Source: Sulfidibacterium sp036244975 (GTDB taxonomy: Bacteria > Bacteroidota > Bacteroidia > Bacteroidales > F082). Taken from it: a DNA stretch of 64,000 bases. Position 1 is the stretch's first letter. The number at the start of each line of letters is the position of its first letter. The stretch is taken from contig BTTE01000002.1 in the NCBI GenBank assembly GCA_036244975.1, forward strand, positions 56,999-120,998, given 5' to 3'. Both the position numbers and the translations under genes were made by a program. Shown here one piece after another: positions 7,868 through 15,690 of this stretch. Under the pieces are notes generated by a model. It was given only the letters and a program-made list of their open reading frames with translations. It searched no databases and was not told the DNA's origin.

Positions 7868-8812
7868 TTATAGTTTGTAACCACTCATTTTTTTGGCCGT
7901 TCGGTTATATTCCATTACCAGTTCCTGCATGATTTGACTTACCGGTTTCACGGTATTAATCATTCCGGATACCTGTCCGATTTCCAGTTCTCCTTCCGTA
8001 ATATCTCCTTCGAACATCCCTTTTTTGGCCCGGCCTTTCCCCAGTAGTTCGACCAATTCTTCTTTTGTAGTACCGGAGAGCTCCGCCTGATGGATGTTCT
8101 CGAAAAAAGGATTACGAAGCATGCGAACCGGAACAAGTTGTTTCAGCGACAGGTACGTTTCTCCATCACCGGCATCCACAATTTTCTGTTTAAATGCTTC
8201 ATGCGCTGACGATTCTGCCGAGGCTGCAAAAAGACTTCCTATTTGAACGCCGGCAGCGCCTAATGCTATGGCTGCATAGATAGCTGCTCCCGAGCCAATT
8301 CCGCCGGCAGCGATTATCGGAATGTGCACAACATCGCGAAGCATTTGGAGTAAAACCAGTGTGGTCGTTTCTTCAAAACCATTGTGCCCGCCGGCTTCAA
8401 AACCTTCGGCAACGATGGCATCGACACCGGCCTCCTGTGCTTTCAACGCAAATTTTTTGCTGGCAATCACATGCACCACCGTTATTCCCTTTTCTTTCAA
8501 AAATGCAGTGTATTTTTTTGGATTTCCGGCTGAGATAAAAACAATCTTAACTCCTTCATGCACAATGATTTCCATGATTTCATCCGTTTGGGGATAAAGT
8601 AATGGAACGTTCACGCCGAAAGGATGTGGAGTTGCCTGTTTGCATCTTCTGATATGCTGTTCCAGCGTCTCCGGATGCATGGAGCCTGCACCGATAAGCC
8701 CGAGTCCCCCGGCATTGCTCACCGCTGATGCCAGTTTCCAGCCACTGCACCAAATCATGCCGCCCTGGATAATGGGGTATTTTGTGTGAAATAATGTTGT
8801 GATATTTTTCAT
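7868..8812 (-). CDS. NAD(P)H-dependent flavin oxidoreductase (nitronate monooxygenase / FabK-like)
   Basis: TIM-barrel FMN protein, 314 aa. Visible family features: YPIIQGGMIWCSG at the N terminus, GVNVPLLYPQTD, VVHVIASKKFALKAQEAG, then VAEGFEAGGHNG and the phosphate-binding AAGGIGSG with GAAGVQIGSLFAAS. This set is shared by nitronate monooxygenases and enoyl-ACP reductase FabK, and the sequence alone does not separate them. It lies 109 bases upstream of the acyl-CoA dehydrogenase start on the same strand, suggesting joint expression. Role in fatty-acid metabolism is inferred from context only. Confidence 0.85.
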   Translation of the reverse strand: MKNITTLFHTKYPIIQGGMIWCSGWKLASAVSNAGGLGLIGAGSMHPETLEQHIRRCKQATPHPFGVNVPLLYPQTDEIMEIIVHEGVKIVFISAGNPKKYTAFLKEKGITVVHVIASKKFALKAQEAGVDAIVAEGFEAGGHNGFEETTTLVLLQMLRDVVHIPIIAAGGIGSGAAIYAAIALGAAGVQIGSLFAASAESSAHEAFKQKIVDAGDGETYLSLKQLVPVRMLRNPFFENIHQAELSGTTKEELVELLGKGRAKKGMFEGDITEGELEIGQVSGMINTVKPVSQIMQELVMEYNRTAKKMSGYKL

Positions 8813-8833
8813 GATTTTTGGATGTTATTTAGT

Positions 8834-8918
8834 TGTTATTCAATGGTCAAACAGTTGTCAGACGGTTGAATGACAGCGCAGCGAATGACAACTGTCTGAC
8901 GTGCGCAGCGCCTGACCA
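8834..8918. repeat. Eroded foldback repeat between elbB and the flavin oxidoreductase gene
   Basis: Contains a perfect 10-bp inverted repeat ACAGTTGTCA (8851-8860) / TGACAACTGT (8886-8895) nested in TGGTCA (8844-8849) / TGACCA (8913-8918). The left part (8834-8860) matches 4368-4394 at 24 of 27 positions. No ORF. Confidence 0.5.
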
Positions 8919-8948
8919 CTTAATTCACTCTTTTTTCAACTAAATTTT

Positions 8949-9611
8949 CTACCCCTTCACCATCTTTTTCATCATCTCCTTAACTACCAGGCTGGCATCT
9001 TCTTTAATGTCAAGAATAGTTGCGTCAAGCATGTAACAAGGCGTTGTGAAAACATTGTATTTATGGTCGTGCACCACTTGCCCGTGCGTAGTTACTACAT
9101 GTTTGCCACCCATTTTTTCGATGGCTTTTACGGTTCCGGGGTCATTTCCTATGGTTACTTCCACGCCCTGAATCACGCGTGCCACCACCGCCGGAGCAAT
9201 ACACAAGGCACCAATGGGCTTATGCAGGGCCAGCATTTGTTTAATGGAGTCTTCCACTTCCGGGTTGACGGTTGCATCGGCGCCATCAAAAGCTACGGTG
9301 CTCAGGTTTTTGGCAGCCCCGAAGCCTCCCGGAAAAATCAGCGCATCAAAACCGGCAGCTTTGAATTCGCTCAACGGTTTGATATCGCCGCGGGCAATTC
9401 GCGCCGACTCCACCAGCACATTCCGGCTCTCGTCCGTTGCCTCCCCTGTGAGGTGGTTAACCACATGATACTGCGGAATATCCGGTGCAAAACATTGATA
9501 TACAGCCCCTTCCTCCAAAATTGACAATAGTGTCATGGTAGATTCATGAATTTCAGCACCATCGTAAACACCACATCCCGACAGCACTACGGCAAATTTT
9601 TTCTTTTCCAT
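8949..9611 (-). CDS. elbB: ElbB-like DJ-1/PfpI superfamily protein
   Basis: Glyoxalase-like class I glutamine-amidotransferase fold, 220 aa, full length for ElbB. Identifying segments: VVLSGCGVYDGAEIHES at the N terminus, FPGGFGAAKNLS around the nucleophile elbow entry, and IGALCIAPAVVAR with the conserved Cys. E. coli ElbB has weak glyoxalase activity and was linked to isoprenoid synthesis; the physiological role is not settled. It is encoded singly with ATG 9611, about 137 bases upstream of the flavin oxidoreductase on the same strand. Confidence 0.9.
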   Translation of the reverse strand: MEKKKFAVVLSGCGVYDGAEIHESTMTLLSILEEGAVYQCFAPDIPQYHVVNHLTGEATDESRNVLVESARIARGDIKPLSEFKAAGFDALIFPGGFGAAKNLSTVAFDGADATVNPEVEDSIKQMLALHKPIGALCIAPAVVARVIQGVEVTIGNDPGTVKAIEKMGGKHVVTTHGQVVHDHKYNVFTTPCYMLDATILDIKEDASLVVKEMMKKMVKG

Positions 9612-9837
9612 GATAATATTTTTTTAGTCGTTTCTTGTGCGAAATTACTAAAATATGAGGTTACCGAATGTGCTTGTTCCCAATAGAGATTGTATTAATT
9701 TTTTTGATGGCTGCAGGGTACTTTTGGACCTTCCGTAGTTCTCGTTTAGCACACAAATCTGTTTAACATATACCGGTAATTATAATTTACTATTATTGTT
9801 TATCATTTAAAATTTATTGAAAAACAATAAAAAAGTA

Positions 9838-9867
9838 TTGACTTTTAATAAAATTCATTTATCTTTG
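9838..9867 (+). promoter_or_regulatory. Promoter of the DUF2975/XRE pair
   Basis: -7 element TATCTTTG (9860-9867), a perfect TAnnTTTG, with TTG (9838-9840) 19 bases upstream as the -33 element. This matches the Bacteroidota sigma-A consensus spacing. It gives a leader of about 25 bases. Confidence 0.7.
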
Positions 9868-9897
9868 CCCAAAAATAATTTATAAAATATTGACATC

Positions 9898-10527
9898 ATG
9901 AAAACAAAAAAAGCACCGTTAAGTATTCGGATCATTTATTGGATAACCAACATTTCCCTTGGACTGCTGGCACTTGTTATTATAGCATCTCTTGTGTTTA
10001 ATGTTCTTTTATATACCGATTTCTTCGGAAACAACATGCAATTGCATATTCAGTTGCCTGTTAAAGTTGATTTTCTGGAAACCGGCGTTCTTCATTTAAA
10101 TAACCAGGATACAAAAGTAGAGCTGGTTGATGCCACAACACGAATACATTTTTTTAATACACCTGACTTTATTTCCAAAAAAGTGGGAATAGTCATTCTT
10201 TTGGTTACTTTATTTGCCGGCTACCTTACCTGGATATTCAGAACGTTTATTAAAAATGTAAAAGACGGAGAAATATTTAACATTAAGAATATCCGCCTGC
10301 TCAAAATTCTCGCGTACGGAATAGCGGGTTTTTGGCTTTTTACAGTTATTTATATGCGGATAGCTTATTATTACATAGCGCAAAATCTTGAATTTACTCA
10401 TATTCACATTACAAATGATATTCCAAATTATCCCGGTATATTATTTATTGCTTTATTTATTTGGGTTCTGGCACATATATTTATTACCGGATTAAAACTA
10501 CAACAGGAAAAAGAATTAACCATATAG
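9898..10527 (+). CDS. DUF2975-type integral membrane protein
   Basis: 209 aa with four hydrophobic segments (about 13-40, 95-115, 135-160, 175-195) and an extracytoplasmic loop of about 50 residues between the first two. The family has no established enzymatic function. Members are typically encoded just before a very small XRE-type repressor, exactly as here (2 bases between stop and next ATG). Such pairs are thought to be a membrane protein and its regulator. Start ATG 9898 is preceded by a well-spaced promoter. No homolog with known function is recognised. Confidence 0.8.
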   Translation: MKTKKAPLSIRIIYWITNISLGLLALVIIASLVFNVLLYTDFFGNNMQLHIQLPVKVDFLETGVLHLNNQDTKVELVDATTRIHFFNTPDFISKKVGIVILLVTLFAGYLTWIFRTFIKNVKDGEIFNIKNIRLLKILAYGIAGFWLFTVIYMRIAYYYIAQNLEFTHIHITNDIPNYPGILFIALFIWVLAHIFITGLKLQQEKELTI

Positions 10528-10529
10528 TC

Positions 10530-10745
10530 ATGGCTGTTATCGTAAATCTGGATATCATGCTGGCCAAACGAAAAATGAGTTTGACAGAGCTTTCGGAAAA
10601 GGTAGGCATTACCATGTCGAATCTTTCCATTTTGAAAAAAGGAAAAGCCAAAGCCATCCGGTTCTCCACACTAAATGCGCTTTGCAAAGCATTGGAGTGC
10701 CAGCCGGGAGATATTTTGGAACACCAGCCGGAAAAAGAAGAATAG
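10530..10745 (+). CDS. Small XRE-family helix-turn-helix regulator (YozG-like)
   Basis: 71 aa when started at ATG 10530 (MAVIVNLDIMLAKRKMS); the frame is open further upstream, but that part lies inside the membrane-protein gene. Nearly the whole protein is one Cro/C1-type HTH: LTELSEKVGITMSNLSILKK, then GKAKAIRFSTLNALCKAL and ECQPGDILE. Such minimal repressors accompany DUF2975 membrane proteins and probably control the pair. No other domain. Confidence 0.9.
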   Translation: MAVIVNLDIMLAKRKMSLTELSEKVGITMSNLSILKKGKAKAIRFSTLNALCKALECQPGDILEHQPEKEE

Positions 10746-10835
10746 GTTTTTCCGCCTTTTACCAAATCCTCACTGGCAACAATCTCTCTGCGGGACAAAA
10801 TTTTCAAAATAATATCGTTTATCTTTAAAATTGCC

Positions 10836-10895
10836 GGTTACCCATAAAATTTACCCCGTAAAATGTATGGTTAACCGTAGAATTTACTACTTTTG
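10836..10895 (+). promoter_or_regulatory. Promoter with three operator-like repeats, upstream of the first DUF4143 ATPase
   Basis: The -7 element TACTTTTG (10888-10895) is perfect. It is preceded by GGTTACCCATAAAATTTAC (10836-10854) and GGTTAACCGTAGAATTTAC (10869-10887), 16/19 identical and 33 bp apart (three helical turns). A weaker third copy, CCCCGTAAAATGTAT, lies between at 10854-10868. The last copy abuts the -7 box, so a bound protein would block transcription. Confidence 0.6.
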
Positions 10896-10909
10896 CTAAA
10901 AATTGCTCT

Positions 10910-12040
10910 ATGCTTATACCAAGGCTAATCGCAGATTCAGTTTTAAATGATATCATTCGATCAGGAAAAGTTATTCTCATTTACGGTCCCCGTCAGGCGG
11001 GAAAGACAACTTTGGCCGGATTAATTCTTGAAAAAACAGGATTAAAAACGCTTGTGGTCAATGCCGATCAGCTCAAATATGTTGACATTTTGTCAAGCCG
11101 GGATCTGTCAAAACTTAAATCATTAGTTTATGGTTATGATGTGCTGTTTATTGATGAAGGGCAACGTATTCCCGATATTGGGTTAAATCTTAAAATCCTG
11201 CACGACATGTTGCCCCAATTGAAAATACTGGTAACCGGTTCGTCTTCCTTTTTGTTGTCGGACAGGGTAACAGAATCGCTCACCGGAAGAAAAAAGGTTT
11301 ACACTTTGCTGCCTGTTTCCTTGGGGGAGTTATCAAAAACGTACAATTCGTTTGAGTTAAACGACCAGTTAGAAGAAAGACTGATTTACGGACAATACCC
11401 CGAAGTGATTAATCTTATCGGTTACAATGAAAAGGAAGACTACCTGCGGGAAATCACCAGCTCCTATATTTACAAAGACATTCTTGAACTTGAGCATATC
11501 AAATATCCGTTTAAAATCAGAGATTTACTACGACTTCTGGCTTTTCAAACCGGTTCACAGGTAAGCATTCCTGAGTTGGGGCGTCAGCTTGGATTGAATC
11601 GGGAGACCGTGGAGAGATATCTCTATTTACTGGAACAGTCTTTTGTCATTTTCAGACTTTCCGCTTTCAGTCGCAATCTGAGAAAAGAAATTAGTAAGTC
11701 GCAAAAATTCTATTTTTATGATAACGGTATCCGGAATCTTTTAACAGATAATCTGCACGCTTTGAAAATGCGAAATGACATTGGGGCATTGTGGGAAAAT
11801 TTTATTCTTTCCGAACGAAAGAAAAAACTTTTGTATGATAACAAACATACTCATAACTATTTCTGGCGAACCTATTCCGGAACCGAAATTGATTACATAG
11901 AAGAGTATCAGGGAAAACTCTGCGCTTTTGAAATTAAATACAACAAAAGTAAAACCAAAGCTCCCCTTGTCTGGCAGCAGCAATACGGAAAAGATTTTCA
12001 AGTCATCAATAAAGAAAACTACCTTGATTTTATTATTTGA
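10910..12040 (+). CDS. AAA-family ATPase with DUF4143 domain
   Basis: 376 aa. N-terminal AAA domain (about 15-150) with Walker A GPRQAGKTT at about 26 and Walker B VLFIDEGQ at about 80, sensor-like LVTGSSSF; middle winged-helix-like section (SIPELGRQLGLNRETVERYL); C-terminal DUF4143 region with a PD-(D/E)XK-like core, GTEIDYIEE...LCAFEIKY. Family members are common in Bacteroidota, often in several copies, and their role is not established (mobile-element, toxin-antitoxin and defence links have been suggested). A second, divergent member lies at 14365-15555. A short leader (about 10 bases) follows its promoter. Confidence 0.85.
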   Translation: MLIPRLIADSVLNDIIRSGKVILIYGPRQAGKTTLAGLILEKTGLKTLVVNADQLKYVDILSSRDLSKLKSLVYGYDVLFIDEGQRIPDIGLNLKILHDMLPQLKILVTGSSSFLLSDRVTESLTGRKKVYTLLPVSLGELSKTYNSFELNDQLEERLIYGQYPEVINLIGYNEKEDYLREITSSYIYKDILELEHIKYPFKIRDLLRLLAFQTGSQVSIPELGRQLGLNRETVERYLYLLEQSFVIFRLSAFSRNLRKEISKSQKFYFYDNGIRNLLTDNLHALKMRNDIGALWENFILSERKKKLLYDNKHTHNYFWRTYSGTEIDYIEEYQGKLCAFEIKYNKSKTKAPLVWQQQYGKDFQVINKENYLDFII

Positions 12041-12116
12041 TTTTTCTTAACAGAAATTACAAACGGATAATTACGGAAGCAGCCTCTTGTCAAATTCTCT
12101 TTTCCCCATAAAATCA

Positions 12117-12124
12117 TAACTTTG
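12117..12124 (+). promoter_or_regulatory. -7 element of the two-component operon
   Basis: TAACTTTG, a perfect TAnnTTTG, ends 6 bases before ATG 12131. With the usual distance from -7 element to transcription start, the mRNA would have almost no leader. No clear -33 TTG was found. Confidence 0.5.
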
Positions 12125-12130
12125 CAGGCT

Positions 12131-12808
12131 ATGAAGCTGCTCATTATTGAAGACGACTGCGAAATTCAGGAATCCATCATGGCTTATCTGGCTCCCGAAG
12201 GCTACCTTTGCCAACAGGCTTACGATTTCAGTAGTGCCTCGGACAAAATCGAATCGTTCGGTTACGATTGCCTGCTGATTGATATCAACCTGCCCGATGG
12301 CAGCGGTCTGGATTTGATAAAACAGGCCAAGCGGCTGAAAAAACCCAGCGGCATCATTGTCATTACGGCCCGCGATGCCATCGTCGATCGCGTCAAAGCG
12401 CTGGAATTTGGCGCTGACGATTATCTTGTAAAACCTTTTAACCTGGCCGAGCTGAATGCCCGTATCAAATCGCTTATTCGCCGCATGCATTTCCAGGGAA
12501 GCAACTTCATCACGCAGGGAGACCTTCAGATTTTCCCGGACAGCTTTCAGGTACTTGTGAAAAATCAGCCGCTGGAGTTGACAAAAAAGGAATTTGAACT
12601 ACTGCTGTTTTTCGTTTCCAACGCCGGACGTGTCATTGCCAAAGAGAGTCTTGCCGGCCAGCTTTGGGGCGACGATATGGATTTCTCCTACTCTTTTGAC
12701 TTTGTCTATGCCCAGATAAAGAACCTGCGGAAAAAACTCAAAGAAAAAGTTGCAAAAGATTATATCAAAACTATTTACGGCGTTGGATACAAATTTGAAA
12801 GCGAATGA
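12131..12808 (+). CDS. OmpR/PhoB-family response regulator
   Basis: 225 aa from ATG 12131 (MKLLIIEDD). Receiver domain: Asp pair 9-10 in IIEDD, phospho-acceptor Asp about 51 (LLIDINLPDG), Lys about 101 (LVKPFN). Winged-helix output domain in the last 95 residues, with LTKKEFELLLFF and the recognition region YAQIKNLRKKL, ending YGVGYKFE. The stop overlaps the kinase start (ATGA, 4 bases). DNA targets and signal unknown; the position between two DUF4143 ATPases may be chance. Confidence 0.95.
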   Translation: MKLLIIEDDCEIQESIMAYLAPEGYLCQQAYDFSSASDKIESFGYDCLLIDINLPDGSGLDLIKQAKRLKKPSGIIVITARDAIVDRVKALEFGADDYLVKPFNLAELNARIKSLIRRMHFQGSNFITQGDLQIFPDSFQVLVKNQPLELTKKEFELLLFFVSNAGRVIAKESLAGQLWGDDMDFSYSFDFVYAQIKNLRKKLKEKVAKDYIKTIYGVGYKFESE

Positions 12809-14058
12809 AACTGCTCACCAAAACGACACTCTATTTTGTCACGGTTTCGTTGCTGGTATTTTTTGCCGGCGGAGCAGGTCTTTACAAAATCATGCAAAAT
12901 CTGGTGGAACACGAAGTGGATGCCGATTTGTACAACCGTATTCACTATCTCTACGACAACATCCGCCAATTGAACTCACTGCAAAATGTAGCTTTTATTG
13001 CTACCGAACCAATTGATATTCAAAAAGTTGACAATCCGGCTCCTTCCACCTTCCGGTTGAAAGATACTGTGCTTTATAACCGGAATGTCAAAGGGTATAT
13101 GCCTTATCGCCAGTTGAGTACCACGGTCAAAAGTGGAGATAACTATTACCGTATCAGGATATACAAATCACTCATCACTTCCAACTACCTCATTGAAAAA
13201 GTTGCGTTGATTATCACGCTTATGTTGATTTTGTTTCTCACGCTGGCCTATTTTCTCAATCGTCATATTTTCGGCAAGGTGTGGGCTGACTTTTTCAATA
13301 CGTTGCATATCATGCAGGATTTTAGTCTGACCAGTCCGCACAAAGAGTCTTTTCAGCCTTCCGAAATCATCGAATTTAACCAATTGAATCGGGTGCTCAC
13401 TGAGATGACCGACAAGATCATCAACGATTACGAAACCGTAAAAGAGTTTACGGGGAACCTCTCGCATGAAGTGCAAACGCCGCTTGCTGTTATTAAAAAC
13501 AAAACCGAACTGCTTTTCCAGGAATCACTCAACGAAAAACAGTACGAACTCGCCGGCTCCATCTATTCGGCCACCAACCGGCTGTCGGGGATCGTGCGCA
13601 GCCTCGGCCTGATTGCCCGTATTGACAAAAACCAGTTTGTTGATAGAACTGCCATCGACGTGAAAGCACTGGTTATCCGCCAACTTGAAAACTTCGAGGC
13701 ACTTATGACCTCACGAAATATTATACCGGAAACCCACTTTAACGGAACGCCAAAAGTGGTTATGGACAGGGATCTGGCCGAAATATTTATCAATAATCTA
13801 ATCAAAAATGCAGTACGACACAACATCGAAAATGGATTTATACACGTTTGGTTGTCGGAAAAAGAGCTCGTGATTGAAAATTCAGGTACCAACCCGAAAA
13901 AGCCTACCAGCGAATTGTTCGAACAGTTTTCGCGTGCTTCTGACAAAGGATTTATGGGTATTGGGCTGGCCATTGTAAAGAAAATCATTGAACATTACCA
14001 CATGAAAATAACCTATGATTATCAGAACAACGTTCACCGGATAACGGTTGACTTTTAA
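12805..14058 (+). CDS. Sensor histidine kinase of the OmpR-type pair
   Basis: 417 aa. Two membrane segments (about 7-28 and 133-155) enclose a periplasmic sensor of about 105 residues. His at about 221 lies in the box NLSHEVQTPLAVIKNK; note Val-Gln where most kinases have Leu-Arg/Lys. ATPase domain: INNLIKNAVRHN (N box) and the G2-like FMGIGLAIVKKIIEHY. The canonical G1 motif DxGxG is weak here (VIENSGTNP), which is common in Bacteroidota kinases of this type. Coupled to the regulator by a 4-base overlap. Confidence 0.93.
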   Translation: MKLLTKTTLYFVTVSLLVFFAGGAGLYKIMQNLVEHEVDADLYNRIHYLYDNIRQLNSLQNVAFIATEPIDIQKVDNPAPSTFRLKDTVLYNRNVKGYMPYRQLSTTVKSGDNYYRIRIYKSLITSNYLIEKVALIITLMLILFLTLAYFLNRHIFGKVWADFFNTLHIMQDFSLTSPHKESFQPSEIIEFNQLNRVLTEMTDKIINDYETVKEFTGNLSHEVQTPLAVIKNKTELLFQESLNEKQYELAGSIYSATNRLSGIVRSLGLIARIDKNQFVDRTAIDVKALVIRQLENFEALMTSRNIIPETHFNGTPKVVMDRDLAEIFINNLIKNAVRHNIENGFIHVWLSEKELVIENSGTNPKKPTSELFEQFSRASDKGFMGIGLAIVKKIIEHYHMKITYDYQNNVHRITVDF

Positions 14059-14158
14059 AAAAATACTTAAATCATTCAGAATTAATCATTTACATTCATT
14101 CTGGTTTACAACGCGAATGCTTTTGAAAAATGAATTTGAAATCCCCAAGCCCGGAAAA

Positions 14159-14181
14159 GGCCGGGATGACACATCCCGGCC
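14159..14181. repeat. REP-like palindrome after the kinase gene
   Basis: Perfect 10-bp arms GGCCGGGATG (14159-14168) / CATCCCGGCC (14172-14181) with a 3-base loop. There is no T-run, so it is more like a repetitive extragenic palindrome than a standard terminator, but it could stop or stabilise the kinase mRNA. Confidence 0.6.
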
Positions 14182-14266
14182 AGCGATTGGATTATAGAGC
14201 ATTACAACATGCATATTCGATACGAATACCACAAAGGAATACACAGATTTGAAATGAGTTTTTGAA

Positions 14267-14360
14267 TGTTGTAACCTAAAAAGTTATTTCATTATTGTAT
14301 GCTATTACATACAATAATATCTATAATTTGTGTGTTGTAACCTAAAATTTTATATTTTTG
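14267..14360 (+). promoter_or_regulatory. Promoter/operator region of the second DUF4143 ATPase
   Basis: Two identical copies of TGTTGTAACCTAAAA (14267-14281, 14333-14347) are spaced 66 bp apart. Between them is the perfect inverted repeat ATTATTGTATG (14291-14301) / CATACAATAAT (14308-14318). TTTG (14327-14330) and TATTTTTG (14353-14360) are a plausible -33/-7 pair (22-base spacing). The -7 box ends 4 bases before ATG 14365, implying a leaderless mRNA. The repeat shares an ACC-n-TAAAATTT core with the repeats upstream of the other DUF4143 gene. Confidence 0.6.
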
Positions 14361-14364
14361 CAGT

Positions 14365-15555
14365 ATGGAAAAATTAAATACTAAATATCTAAGATTGCTC
14401 ACTTCTGTTAAAGCTTCACCAAAAAGGTTCCTCTTTGACAAAATAAACTGGCAGGATCGCTTTATTATTATCAAGGGGCAACGCGGCACAGGAAAAACTA
14501 CGTTACTGCTGCAATATATCAAAACAACATTTAAAGATTATTCGGAAACGCTCTATGTTTCTTTAAACGATATCTATTTTTCAGCCAATACGTTATCTGA
14601 TCTGGCGGAAAAATTTGTCATGGATGGTGGCCGTTTTTTGTTTCTTGATGAAGTCCACAGGTACAAAGGCTGGTCGGAAGAATTGAAAAATATTTATGAC
14701 TTTTATCCTGATTTGCAATTGATTATTACCGGTTCTTCGGCTTTAGCCTTTTATATCAACCAGGCTGATTTGGGTAGAAGAGCTTCCGTGTATGACCTGC
14801 CCGAACTCTCTTTCCGGGAATATTTAAATATGGCATACAAAACAAATTTTTTATCGTTTCAACTTTCGGATATCCTTGACCACCACGAGCATTTGGAAAT
14901 GGATATCAACGCAAAAATTAAAAGTGTCAAGCTTTTTAGAGAATATCTTTATTCGGGCGCTTATCCTTTCGTGCTGGAAGGCAGAGATAAATATTTTGAT
15001 AAGCTGGAAGCCATTATTAACACAGTGATCGACAGCGATATACCTGCCATTGAAAATATTACCTTTGAAAGCAGGATAAAACTGAAAAAACTGCTTTTGG
15101 TGATGGCTACATCCACACCGTTTAAGGTGAATATTAGCGAATTGAGCCGAAAATTGCAAACAACAAGAGATGTCCTTCTCAAATACCTTGAATTGTTGAA
15201 TAAAGCAGGCATCATTAAATTCCTATCAAGGGAAGACATTGGACATGTTTTACTCAGGAAACCGGATAAAATATATTTCAGCAATTCAAATTTGATATAT
15301 GCTTTTCAGGATGATGCCAACAAGGGAACCGTACGTGAAACCTTCTTTTTAAATCAGTTGTCTGTCGGACACCACGTTTTTTATCCCAAAACAGGGGATT
15401 TTCTGGTGAATGGCAAATACACTTTTGAAGTAGGCGGGAAAACCAAAACCCCAGCACAAATCAAATCTGTTGGAAACGCCTATCTTGCTTTGGATGACAT
15501 GGAATACGGTTTTAAAAACAGAATCCCGCTCTGGCTGTTTGGATTTTTGTATTGA
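14365..15555 (+). CDS. Second AAA-family ATPase of the DUF4143 type
   Basis: 396 aa. Walker A KGQRGTGKTT at about 37, Walker B FLFLDEVH at about 90, followed by LIITGSSALAF (sensor). The middle part (NISELSRKLQTTRDVLLKYL) resembles the winged-helix segment of the family, and the C-terminal half carries the nuclease-like region (GDFLVNGKYTFEVGGKTKT). Its primary sequence differs clearly from the ATPase at 10910, so the two are not a recent duplication. Function not established. It appears to be transcribed without a leader. Confidence 0.85.
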   Translation: MEKLNTKYLRLLTSVKASPKRFLFDKINWQDRFIIIKGQRGTGKTTLLLQYIKTTFKDYSETLYVSLNDIYFSANTLSDLAEKFVMDGGRFLFLDEVHRYKGWSEELKNIYDFYPDLQLIITGSSALAFYINQADLGRRASVYDLPELSFREYLNMAYKTNFLSFQLSDILDHHEHLEMDINAKIKSVKLFREYLYSGAYPFVLEGRDKYFDKLEAIINTVIDSDIPAIENITFESRIKLKKLLLVMATSTPFKVNISELSRKLQTTRDVLLKYLELLNKAGIIKFLSREDIGHVLLRKPDKIYFSNSNLIYAFQDDANKGTVRETFFLNQLSVGHHVFYPKTGDFLVNGKYTFEVGGKTKTPAQIKSVGNAYLALDDMEYGFKNRIPLWLFGFLY

Positions 15556-15663
15556 CCAGATTAGCGTCCTGTTCCCTCATTCATTCACTATTTTAAACTT
15601 TTCCAAACTACACTTTATACGCCTTTTATTTGCTGATTTCAGAATTCCTACAGATTCCGGCTC

Positions 15664-15671
15664 TATTTTTG
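15664..15671 (+). promoter_or_regulatory. -7 element of the heme operon
   Basis: TATTTTTG, perfect TAnnTTTG, 19 bases before ATG 15691 of hemA. It probably drives the whole hemA-to-hemN run. Confidence 0.55.
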
Positions 15672-15690
15672 CCAGTGCAAAAAGGAAAAC

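Larger units (their letters stand above)
14059..14364. other. Gene-free region between kinase and second DUF4143 ATPase
   Basis: 306 bases without a supported ORF. It holds a strong hairpin (14159-14181), two identical 15-base direct repeats (14267-14281 and 14333-14347), a perfect 11-bp inverted repeat between them (14291-14318) and a -7 box (14353-14360). These are listed separately. Confidence 0.7.

Noticed and set aside
14159..14181. GGCCGGGATG hairpin as a standard intrinsic terminator
   Set aside because: No T-run follows on either strand; recorded as a palindrome instead.
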